Assembly (NCBI GenBank): GCA_037447655.1
Contig: JBBHKE010000454.1
Span: 64,001-112,825 of the forward strand
Direction of reading: 5' to 3'
Origin: Zygnema cylindricum
Lineage: Eukaryota > Streptophyta > Zygnematophyceae > Zygnematales > Zygnemataceae
Length of the DNA stretch: 48,825 nucleotides
Numbering within the stretch: position 1 is the stretch's first letter; each line of letters begins with the position of its first letter. This document shows positions 10,206 through 20,619 of this stretch, piece after piece. Both the position numbers and the translations under genes were made by a program. The notes beneath the pieces were generated by a model that made no database searches, was not told the origin of the DNA, and saw nothing but the letters and a program-made list of their open reading frames with translations.

Positions 10206-11326
10206 TGAAATTTAAGTATTTTCTAAGTTTGTATGAGGATAGAAAAGAGTACAAGCAGTTTGCCTCTAACTCCTTTCTTCAAGCCCCCACACTTGTTGTA
10301 GTCACTCAAGGCTAGATAAGGAGCTAAAGCCATGGTTTCCTAGACCCTCTAGAAAGACAGGAAGTAGTTATGGTAGATTTACCAAAAAGCAGATTGACGC
10401 ACCCAGGATTTGATCCTGGTACTTGTCGTCTTTCAATCTGCCTGTAGCCGTTAGCTTTGTCCTATAAGTCTAAGACCATTCCTAAGGTATATAAAGTTTG
10501 ATAGCTATTTAAACATTTACACGTAGGACATTTCATTTAATTGACAAAACATACAGTAGAACATAGAACATGATATATACTATTGAATGGTGCGAACATT
10601 TATTTCAACGGCTTATTTTAAAAGCCGATCGAATGGGACGGCCATGATAAGCGGCAACATCGCGGGAAGGACGTTTTGGCGGTTTTGGACGCCACCACTC
10701 TGAACGACACGTGGCAACATCTTACGGGATTACGGAATCTCCGGAGCGCACGATAACAAATCCAGATGTGACAGATGTCACCATTATGGTCATGCCGTAC
10801 AAATGTCGTACACAAAGTACTTCGGCACCTATACTTTATGTACGGTATAGTCCTGTGATTGGTGCGTACCTTAGTACTAGAGGGTTTAGAGAGAGGTTTT
10901 AGGACTTAGGAAAATAGTAGGTAGCCGCCTCTCTTTGAAAGAGCTTCCGTACAAAAGGCCAACTTTGACCAACCATAACTAACTGCTCAAGGGAGAAAAT
11001 TCAGTGATTCTTTTTGCTCGCAACTCAAGGGAGTCCACGCTACTTAATGGTGTAGTTGGTCTGTTTTTTTGCTGGCCGGGGTGGCTGCATTTGTATGGGA
11101 AATTCAAAGTAGGGGAATGTGTCCAAATATTCATATTCTAACTTTGCACTCTGTTGGGGAACTCAGCACACAGATTGTCTTCTTTCACAGGGGTGAAGCA
11201 CAATTAGGGTTCTTACTGTCAAGGTGTGTCAATCATTAGGTTTTATATCAACTTGGAGTCGGCACTATCTAGATAAGCTTCTTTGGACTTGCAATTTTTG
11301 TGGGGGAATGGAGCTCATATAATTTC
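10206..11326 (+). repeat. 3' LTR of element 3
   Basis: 1121 bp, TGAAATTTAAG at its start and AATTTCA at its end. It is preceded by the polypurine tract GAAAATAAGGGGAGGG (about 10188-10204). Homologous throughout to element 1 LTRs in reverse orientation. A T-arm-like hairpin is at 10403-10419, in the antisense direction. The short open frames inside are LTR sequence, not genes. Confidence 0.85.
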
Positions 11327-11339
11327 AGTGCGGGCCTTT

Positions 11340-12153
11340 GTAATTATTTTTACTAAAATGCGTATAGACGGGCAAGTAAAAAATAAACGATTTGTCTCTT
11401 CACATTCGTGTGGCGCTAACGTTTTATTATTCTTTATTCAAAGGACAATTTGACCATAATCACCTCACGGGGGGATTTTGGTTAAAGTTTTTCGATGAGC
11501 TTGAATTGTGTGCACGTGTGTTAAAAAGAGAAAAATGTCAAACTAACTGTGTGTTCCCATGTTACCAAATTTAGACTTGCTATTTTATTTTTTAGTGAAG
11601 CTTCTACTTTTCAAAGAGTTCATATGTTCGAAATAAAATAGTTACTTTAAACTGCAACGGTTTTCAATGTGGGTATAATTTGTGACGGTTGTAGACAACT
11701 ACAAATCTCGCGACAAATGGTGAATTTCACAAAATAGCCGCAGTGGTAAACAACTATTTTTTTATGATATTATTGATGTCTAAGGCTTAGTGACATTTTG
11801 ACCTCATGCTCACTTGTGATAGCGTGGACGTCACTAATCACACAGATTTTTTCCTTATTTTTCTTTTTTTTCCCTCTCCACCTACCATCAAACTATGACC
11901 AAATATAGTCAAAGTAAATCTGTTTGAAAGCTCTTTCATTTTACATAAGTATCATGTTTCATTCCATGAACTATGAGATAGGAGCGGCAACGTGACAAAG
12001 AGAGGGAGAGGGAGACAGGAGCCTTTGAGGATTTCACTTTTACGAAATGAGATAAGTTTTTAGAGACCCTTGCACAAAAAAATTCTTGGACAGGTTAGAA
12101 ACAGACCAATGAGAAGTCTACACATGTTTCAAACAAAAAAAAAAATATATATA

Positions 12154-12202
<49 letters not shown>

Positions 12203-13530
12203 TCTGCACGTTTTCCAATAATGTTTTAAAATTTTACAACATATGCAAAAACACAATCTTATTCATTGTTAACATTATTTCTAGAAAAACTCAACTCGCG
12301 AGTCAGTTTTAGGTGAAGTTTGAAAATGAGTTGGAATAACGTCGCAATGGGTCAAAACGAGCTAGATGACAAGTTGTGGTATTTTATAAGTTACAAGATG
12401 ACATAGATTATACTATCATTTTTCCATTAGTTGTGTACAGCAAAATATTTTCTCGTTGCAGACTCTGTTTTGGACAGAAAAAGAAAAAGAGAAAACTTTT
12501 GTCTAACACAAAAAAACACACCTTAAGTACACTTAAAGTATCAACATGACGTTAATTTAATTCTGGTTTTTACAAATTTTCCGTATGGTAAAAGATTTTC
12601 TTGTTGCCGAATGAATTTTAGAGGGAAACGACCCGAAAAACTTGATTATTTAACACATGGGGCCATTAGCTAAGCGGTTTGCCCATGAAGGTGAAACTTT
12701 GGTGTAAAACTTTGGATTTTAGTGAGGATTCTCCTCGATATTTTTCAAAAAGTTTCTCAATTCAAGAAGAAATTGGAACTTTGAAATATCACGTTTGTAG
12801 ACATGAGAACAACTTGTGATGATTGGACATGACTACGAAACTTCTGAAAATCAAAGTTTTCTACAAAAATAACGGAGGTTGCTGACGTCGAGTTTTTTGT
12901 GACATTGTAGATGTTTAGGTTTTTGTAACATTGTGAAGTCATGATCACTTGTGATGTCACTAGAACCAAAAAAAATTGCCATGGATTCTTGATTTTTATT
13001 TTTTATTTTTTATTTTTTATTTTTTATCACTAGAAACGACATCAAACAACGACCAAAGGTCTTAAAAAAAAAAACAAAAAACTTTTTTATTTCATTCCAT
13101 TATTGTTGTATTTCATTAGAGAAAATAGAGTGATAGGTTGTTGAGTGAGGAGGAGGGGGGGTGGGGAAACAAGGTCAACATAAACTTTAATTGCAGTTCT
13201 GAGACCCTTGTAAATTTGTGTCCGTACATGTTTCTCATTTTTCTACATACATACGTGTGATAAGTATGGAAAAAAACAGCTTGTACTTCCCCACGTGCAG
13301 AAAATTTTGAAGACGTTTGACGCGTGCGATAAAGTTTTTCCATTTGTCTCTAAACTATTACTTGAAATAAAATCACCTCGTTAGTCGGTTTACTAAAAAT
13401 TTGAAGATTAGCCAGCATGACATGGCAAAGGGTCGAAATGATAACAATGCCAAATTGGTGTAAATTCACATTTTCAATATGACGCAAAATGTACTTTGGT
13501 TCTCACACAATTTCCGGACAACGTAAGATT
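11340..13530. repeat. Tandem ~1-kb noncoding repeat array, part 1
   Basis: Contains the end of one unit (about 11340-11640), a full unit (to about 12645) and most of another (to 13530). Landmarks that recur in order: GTGACGG(T/C)TGTAGAC, then GATGTTTAGG...GTGACATTGTGA...GTCAT, then AGACCCTTGCA/TGTAAA followed by a TACATG...GTGA block, a GATGAGCTGGCATGACATGG-like block, and TTTAACACATGGGG closing the unit. GATGTCTAAGG at 11775 and GATGTTTAGG at 12910 are about 1135 bp apart. No coding region is seen. Confidence 0.7.
12144..12200. repeat. (AT)n microsatellite
   Basis: An almost pure run of alternating A and T, about 57 bp long, interrupted once by TTT. It is inside a unit of the ~1-kb tandem repeat and is absent from the other units, so it arose after the array formed. 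A second simple run of TTTTTA-like units lies at about 12985-13026. Confidence 0.95.
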
Positions 13531-14356
13531 TGTTTTTTTGAAAGCTTAGTCCTCAGTAAGCCTCCGATGTCAAGGGAGTGTCTCTTGGGTACTTAGTTTA
13601 TTTTGTGGAAGTCAGGTTAAATATGTACCAGAATTAGTGTGACAATGAACAGTGAAGGAGTACACTGTGTATCACATGAGCAGGACACGCATCAGCAAAT
13701 TGAGATGAGACACTCCGCAAGACTCGGTTCTACGACTCAAATTCACCGGAAAACTGAGGTGTCACACAAAGTTTCATCTTGGATGAAACTTCTGAAAGAT
13801 GGACAGCAAAGATTTGCTGCCGACACACGTTGGTCAACCGGGACCACGTTTATGATTATCCGACGTCTTTTGTACAGTATAGTGTGACATAATCGATCCA
13901 TGTTTTGTACAAAGGCGTGTTTTGTTTAATTAAGGACTCTGTTCATATTCATTCTGTATGATATACCTTCACATATTGAGAAATCCTCTTTAGCTCAGGT
14001 AGATATTATTAATGCATAGCTGATATGCCTTCTTACCTTGGTTAGGATAGTGAGTGGCTCTTAGTTTTTCAGAAGGATAGATCTTTTAGGTATAAGAGTA
14101 AGACTTAACCATTTTAAAAGTTAGAAACTTGTTGTATCAAATTATGCTTATGAATTTTGACATCTCTGACTAAGAGTTTCTCTCATATCTGTTTGCAAAT
14201 TTCTGTGTAAATTTGCACTTGTGTTCCTCTTTGTATTGTCTACATTGTGTCAGATTTTGTAGGCCAACTATAAAGAATGTAGACTATATTTTGTATGTCT
14301 CACGTTTTAAAGTTGTATGTTTTTTTGAGCATTTGTGAGAGCTTCTTGCTTGTTGT
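13531..14356 (+). repeat. 5' LTR of element 4 (3'-truncated)
   Basis: Starts TGTTTTTTTGAAAGC and aligns with the 3' LTR up to the block GAGCTTCTTGCTTGTT near 14356. There the match stops abruptly. The last ~100 bp of the LTR, the primer-binding site and the 5' part of gag have been lost in one deletion, so gag sequence follows directly. Confidence 0.82.
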
Positions 14357-14361
14357 CAGAA

Positions 14362-14931
14362 AATGCATGTTCAGGGGGGAACTACTCTCATTATCATCAC
14401 GCTATGATTCTTATGCGAGGACTTCGTGAAGAATATAAAAAAGCCTCAACAAATCTGAAAAAATTGGATAAGTTAGCATGGAATATAGCAACAGCTATTG
14501 AACTAGTCTTAGAGGAAGAGTCAATAGTTATAGCTCTTAATCCACGAAAGTCTTCTATAGCCTTTAATGTTTAGTATCAAGGAAATAGATCTCATAGTTA
14601 CCAAGGTTTTCAACCATTTTACAAGTGTGTCTATTGTTACAGTTAACGACATTTGTACAAACAGTGTCCTAAGTTTTTTAAAGCTTGTGAGATGGGTGTG
14701 TTCGGAAATGGGTGGAAGCCGAGAGGGATCTAAACAAAACAAAGGACACCTTTTACATCACCAAAACCTCCTTCCAAATTTGAGGCGTTTTCAGCTAACA
14801 CACCGGAGCCGAAATCAGTTGACAAAGGAAATGCGCAGCCGAAATCAGTTGACAAAGGAAATGCGCAGGATGTTGTCAATTTTCCATGACTTAATGATAA
14901 AGAGTTTTTCGCTTTTGCAAAACTAATGGAG
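14362..14931 (+). pseudogene. Copia gag remnant of element 4
   Basis: The part up to 14574 is open and has the gag pattern LMRGLREEYKKASTNL and AIELVLEEE. After a stop, a zinc-knuckle relic is visible near 14620-14680, with CVYC, a His and a final Cys, but with a stop inside. A 30-bp in-frame tandem duplication lies at 14808-14867, doubling a ten-residue piece. The 5' end is missing because of the deletion that also removed the LTR end. Confidence 0.75.
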
Positions 14932-15029
14932 GGAGAAAAAAGACCACGGGTGGATCATGGACTCCGAAAGATCTTCTCAAATGTGCTAGAACAAGGCTTC
15001 CTTCACAGATTAGAAACCTATTCCAACTA

Positions 15030-18000
15030 GGCGGATCTACTATGCTTGTGGTGCCACAAGTGAAGCAAAAGCTCAAGGAACTGTCTTCCTTATGTGTGAG
15101 ATAGATGGATAGGCAATTCCTAGAACTCTTTATGATGTGTTGTATGTCCCTCAATTCAAAAAGAATTTGTTTTCTACCTCAGTTGCAGAAAGTAGAGGTT
15201 TTGAAATACTTCACAAGCAAAGAAAGAAAATAGTCAGCAAAGAGGGTAACTATAATGGGAACTAGAGGCCCAAACAACTTATACAGGATGGACCTGGTGA
15301 ATACATCTTCTTTTGCTTACTCCAATGTCTTACCTGAAAATGTTTTGTTGCATAAAAAGTTAGGTCGTGTTCATAATGATAGGCTGGAAAAGATGATTAA
15401 GAATGACATGGTAAAGGGAGTTAAACTTGGTTAGCGAGAGTCAAATATCTGTGATGGTTGTGCTTTGGGCAAACTTCATAACTTTCCCTTTCCTCAAGCC
15501 ACACATTTTAGAGCAACTAACCTCTTGGAATTTATTCATTCAGATGTGTGGGGACCCTCTAAAATACCATCTCTTCTTGGCAGCAAATACTTTATCACAT
15601 TCACAAATGACTTCTCCAGATTCAGCAGGTTCTATTTCATAAAGGAGAAAAAGAAGGTCTTCACTCACTTCGAACACTTTTACATCTGGGCAGAGAAGCT
15701 TCATGGCAAATCCATTCTTTCCTAAATATTTGATAATGAAAGTGAATATAATTTTAATGAATTTGCTACTTACTTAAAAGAAATGGTATCTCTCATCAGT
15801 TTACTGTTCGATATACTCTTGAGCATGATGAAGTTTCAGAAATGCTGAATATAACTCTAACTAAGAGTGTTAAATCTTTGATGATAGATAGGGGAATAGA
15901 TACTAAGTTTTGGGTTGAAGCTTACCAAACTACAACCTATATTGGGAACAAAATAGAAGCTGGATTTGTTAAAGGAAAGACACCTTATGAAGTGTGGACC
16001 GGCAGAAAACTAGATGTTAGTCACTCAGAGTTTTTGGTCGTAAGTGCTTTGTACTGCATAATTTACCAAATTGGAAAATAGTCCAAAATCTAAACTTGGA
16101 ATCTTCATGGGATATGAAGATGAACTTGTAGGATACAAAGTTTATTTTCCTCAAAAACATACCATCAAGATTGCCAAAAAAAATCAGGTGAAGGATGAGA
16201 GTGAGTCCATAGATGTTTTTAGTATGGATGAAAATGAGAAGAAAGAAAAATTGCATGAAAATGTCATCATGGATCATACTGCAGCTTCTACTTTTTCTTC
16301 TACAAGAGCGCCAAATACTGGAGTACAACCAACAAGTGCCCAAGGAGGAGCAGTTGATACTTCTCTTCGTCAACCTCAGGCTGGAAATTGGAATCAACAA
16401 TTCCAGCCTCGGATTTTCCGCGGGAAGAAGATAGAGTTTTCGCTTGAGGGGAGAACAAGTTCAATATGTTTTTTTGGCAAGCACCAGAGAGCCTCTTACC
16501 ATTCAGGATGCATTTTATGTTCCTAAAAAGGTTCACTCGATTGCAACTGCAAATGATGGGATGAAGTCAATTTTGGATGCTCAAACATCAGAGCTTGTGG
16601 AACTCCCAGCAGATCAAAAAGCCATTGGCTGCAAATGGGTCTTCAAAGGGAAGCTCAACCCAGACAGCACCATTGAAAGGTATAAAGCTCGGTTAGTTGC
16701 AAAGGGCTTTAGTTAGAAGGAGGGAATAGACAATGAGGAAACTTTCTCTTCTGTTCTCAAGTTTCCCACTGTTATAGTCTCGTTGTCTTTAGATGCAATT
16801 GAGAACATGGATTTGCATCAAATGGATGTTAAAACTGCTTTTTTGCATAAAGACTTCGAAGAAGTGATTTATTTGAAACAACCTTAATGGTATGCAGGAA
16901 AAACAAAGGAAAATCATGTATGTAAATTGTTTAAATTGGTGAATGGATAGAAACAAGATCCACGACAATAGAGTCTAAAGTTAGATGAGTTTCTTACCCG
17001 TCTAGATTTCACAAGGATCAGCTCAGATCACTCTGTTTATGTCATGGAAAGAGAAGATGATGTGATTTATGTAGCAGTATGTGTGAATGATCTGTTGCTT
17101 ATAAGTAAATCTATTAATGAGATAAATCAGATAAAAACAACTCTATATGCAAGGTTTGAAATGAAGGACTTAGGGGAGGCAAAGTATATCCTAGGCATTC
17201 AAGTAGAGAGACATAGGGATTAAAGGGTGATTTATCTCTCTCAAAGACAAGATATTGGAAATGTACTAGAAAGATTTGGCATGGCGAAGGCAAAGGGAAG
17301 TGTCACCCCTATAGAGTTCAAGCAAAAAGTGGAAGGAAATGAGACAGATAGGGAAATGCTACTCGAGGATGACATTGAACCAGGGGAGTAGGAATTCATG
17401 TCCACAATTCCTTAAAGACAAGTGGTTGAAATTCTTATCAACTTCATGAACTGCACAATTCCTGATATTGCAGCGATAGTTGGAGCATTGAGTCGAAGCC
17501 TTTAGAATCCGAGGAGATCACATTCGAATGCAACAAAACGAGTTCTCAGATATCTTCCAGGAACACAAGATCTTTGATTTTTTCACGGAGGAGATAAAGT
17601 GAAGATCATCACCTGGAGCGATGCGAGTTATAATGATATGTCAAGCCAACGCTCTACCACTAATTCATTCTAAAGATTGGTGATGGTACTTGCAGTTGGA
17701 CCAGCAAGCTCTAAAAGGTGAGTGCTCAATCAACCATGGAAGCTAAATACATGGCAACTAGCTCAGTTGTTAAAGAACTTCTTTGGGTAGAGTCTCTTTT
17801 ACAATAACTGAAATTTATGTAGTCTGGTCCTTAAGTCATATTGTGAGGCAATCAAGCTGCCATTGCTATTACTTCTAATCCAAGCCATCACTTCAAAAGT
17901 AAGCATATTGATAATAAATTACACTTTGTGAGGGAAAAGGTGATGGCTAGAATTCTGAAGCTTAACTACTTACCCAATGAGAAAATGTTGTCGTATATGA

Positions 18001-18066
18001 TTACAAAACCCTTGCCTGCACCAAAATTGAAATTCGGCAGAGAGGCATGTGGTTGTAGCGGCTAGT
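15030..18066 (+). pseudogene. Copia pol remnant of element 4
   Basis: Recognisable pieces: LYDVLYVPQFKKNLFSTS (after protease, about 15130); integrase zinc-binding end CDGCALGKLHNFPF (about 15453); integrase core HSDVWGPS and FTNDFSRFSRFYF (15540-15640); KTPYEVWTGRKLD (about 15980); RT with CKWVFKGKLNPDSTIERYKARLVAKGF (from about 16630, in pieces) and LHQMDVKTAFLH; and RNase H with TWSDASYND. The RT catalytic box reads VCVNDLLL, so the first catalytic Asp of YVDD is Asn. There are more than fifteen stops, many being TAG or TAA at positions where relatives have Gln or Trp. Confidence 0.87.
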
Positions 18067-18088
18067 AGAGTCTAAAGCTTTAGGGGAG

Positions 18089-19019
18089 TGTTGTTTTGAT
18101 AGCTTTAGTCCTCACTAAGCCTCCTATGTGAGGGGAGTGTCCCTTGGGTACTTAGTTTATTTTGTAGAAGTCAGGTTCAATATGTATCACAATTAGTGTG
18201 ACAGTGAGCAGTGAAGGAGTACACTATGTATCACATGAGCGGGACACGCGTCAGCAAACTGAGATGAGACACTCCGCAAAACTCGGTTCTACGACTCAGA
18301 TTCACCGAAAAATTGAGGTGTCACACAAAGTTTCATCTTGGATGAAACTTTTGAAAGATGAACAGCGAAGATTTGCTGCCGACGGATGCTGAAAGATGAA
18401 CAGCGAAGATTTGCTGCTGACGGACGCTAGTCAACCGAGACCACGTTTATGATTATCCGACGTGTTTTGTACAGTATAGTGTGACGTGACATATCTATTT
18501 TTTGTACATAGGCGTGTTTTGTTTGATTATAGACTCAGTTCAGATTCATTCTGTATGACATAACTTGACATATTCAGCTATCCTCCTAAGCTCAAGTAGA
18601 TATTATTGATGCATGGCTGATATGTCTTCTTACCTTGGTTAGGATAGTGAGTGGCTATTGATTTTTTACAATGATAGATATTTTAGGTATAAGATTGTGA
18701 CTTAACCATTTCAGAAGTTAGGAACGTGTTGTATCAAATTATGCTTAAGCATTTTGATATCTCTGACTAAGAGTTTCTCTCAAATGTGTTTGCTGATATT
18801 TGTGCAAATTTGCACTTGTGTTCCTCTTTGTATTGTCTGCATTGTGTCAGTTTTGTATGCCAATTAGTTCCCTATTTTGTCTTTGGCTGTGTTTCAAATT
18901 TGTATGTTTTTTTGTGCATCTGTGATAGCTTATTGCTTGTATTAATTTTGAGATGACTACTCCTGCCTCAATTTTGCCTCATCTTCATCTTCATTGGGTG
19001 CAATAGCCGCAGAACAACA
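18089..19019 (+). repeat. 3' LTR of element 4
   Basis: About 931 bp from TGTTGTTTTGATAGC to CAACA. It is preceded by a purine tract TTTAGGGGAG (18080-18088). It carries a 37-bp tandem duplication at about 18352-18426 that the 5' LTR lacks, so the duplication came after or during insertion. Confidence 0.85.
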
Positions 19020-19024
19020 ATATT

Positions 19025-19598
19025 TTTTTGTTGCAAGTCCCATTTTGTGTGAAAACGACCTGAAAACCCATTACTTTAACACATGGGCACACCCTCAAAC
19101 AAAATCTTTCGAATGATACTTTGGATTTAATGAAGATTCTCTAAAGTACTTTATAAAATGTTCTTATGTCCATGAACAAAATCCTAACATTGAAATGTGA
19201 CGGTTGTAGATGTAAGTAATGCTAGTGACAATAGAAGACGACTACAAAACTTCATGAAACTTTTGACGTCTACAAAAAGAATGACAGTTGTAGCGATCAA
19301 GTTTTTGTGACATTGGAGATGTTTAGGGTTTTGTGACATTGCGAGGTCATATTCGCATGTGACGTCATTAATACCAAAACTATCCCCATTTTTTTTTCTT
19401 TTACCACTCAATATGCCATCAAACTACAACCAAAGGTATTTAGAAAAAAAAAATCTTTGATTTCATACCATTTTGGTTGCATTTCACTTAGAGAAGAACA
19501 AGAGATGAGCGGTCCGAGTAGAAATGAGGTGGGGAGATGAGAACGACGTATACTTTTGCGAACGACCCACGAATGAAAGTGGAGGTCATATACACCTA
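19025..19598. repeat. Tandem ~1-kb noncoding repeat array, part 2
   Basis: Resumes right after element 4 with the unit end (TTTAACACATGGG at about 19075). The next unit then follows: GTGACGGTTGTAGATG, GATGTTTAGG at 19318, GTGACGTCAT, and GAATGAAAGTGGAGGTC at about 19571. It stops where element 2 begins. From GATGTTTAGG at 12910 to 19318 is about 914 bp once element 4 is removed. Confidence 0.7.
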
Positions 19599-20599
19599 TG
19601 CAATTCTGTAACTACTGTAGGTACACAAAATATGCAGCTTGCTTAAAGCCTCCAGGATAATTTTAAATGCCTCCCTTTTTGTTATAACAACTACCACCTT
19701 GGCAAGCAATGACTCTGATTGCCTTCACCCCTATCCCTTGAGCCCAATGCAAAAAAAATTGCTCAAAACCCCTAAGCAGGCGATTAATTCTCAAGTGGCA
19801 AAGATGTCAATATTTATTCAAGCACTCTACGAGAGAGGCTGTTACCTACCAAAAACTCTTAGTCCCAAATCCCTCTCTAAACCCTCTAATACTAATATAC
19901 GGACCCAATCAAAAGACAATACAATACAGAAAGGTACCATTGCCGATGTACTTTCTGTACGGCCAGTGTACGACATGGTCATGGGAGGGACGCCTTTCAC
20001 CTCTGGACTCGTCTCTAGATTTCCCGTAAATTTTGTGAACGACTAATAGGGTACCACGTGGCATCTAGTGACGTGACGACCTGAAACAGCCAAAGCAACC
20101 ACTCTGCAATGGCGGCTCGGATGCCAGTCGTTAGATGCTAACCTGCTTTTGTTTTGTGCCATGGAAATTTGGTGTCCGCACCATTGAATTTCGTGCAGAC
20201 TGTACCGGTATCCGTGCGACAACAAGTTCCCAACAAAATCAAGGTTACATATCTAGAATCCAATAAATCGACTTAATCCACTAGTTCCTTTTTATTTAGC
20301 TAGCAAACCCTATATATGCCAGCACCAGTTAATAGACTATCGGATAAGCCAGCCGGCTAATCGGTAGTCTGCAAGGACCAAGATCAAATCCTTGGTCCAT
20401 CAACTTTTTGCTAAGGGTTGGTTTCTCTACCTTCTTCTGGCTACTTAGGTAGCCATGGCTCTATCTTTTTCTCACCAGTCTTTAGTGATTACAACAAGTA
20501 TGAGGGCTAGAGAGAGGGAAGGTAGAGCCTGACTACCAAAATGAGACCATATATTTTCCTATACTCTAACCTAGAAAATATAATGGAACCCAAATTTCA
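19599..20599 (-). repeat. 3' LTR of element 2
   Basis: Plus-strand ends TGCAATTCTG and AAATTTCA; 1001 bp. The minus-strand polypurine tract AAAATAAGGGGAGAGT abuts it at 20600-20615. It contains a strong hairpin GGACCAAG/CTTGGTCC around 20375-20398 with an ATCAAATC loop, resembling a tRNA T-arm on the antisense strand. Confidence 0.88.
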
Positions 20600-20619
20600 A
20601 CTCTCCCCTTATTTTCTAG

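Larger units (their letters stand above)
7030..11326 (+). mobile_element. Internally deleted copia retrotransposon, element 3
   Basis: Two related LTRs (7030-8325 and 10206-11326) enclose only about 1.9 kb. That interior has the primer-binding site, a gag with zinc knuckle, then small remnants of the RT/RNase H end, and the polypurine tract. Protease, integrase and most of RT are gone. The element belongs to the same family as element 1: same polypurine tract, same primer-binding site, same gag start. The first part of the 5' LTR is missing, so no target duplication can be checked. LTR divergence suggests an old insertion. Confidence 0.85.
13531..19019 (+). mobile_element. Ty1/copia retrotransposon, element 4 (different LTR family)
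   Basis: LTRs at 13531-14356 and 18089-19019 enclose gag and pol remnants in copia order. The LTR sequence is unrelated to that of the other copia elements here. The flanks are AGATT before (13526-13530) and ATATT after (19020-19024), a 5-bp target duplication with one change. It interrupts a unit of the ~1-kb tandem array, whose sequence resumes at about 19025. Many in-frame stops show it is long dead. Confidence 0.88.

Noticed and set aside
20375-20398. Real tRNA genes in the LTRs
   Set aside because: The T-arm-like hairpin is present, but no consistent acceptor stem or anticodon arm could be folded by hand. Reported as a finding only.
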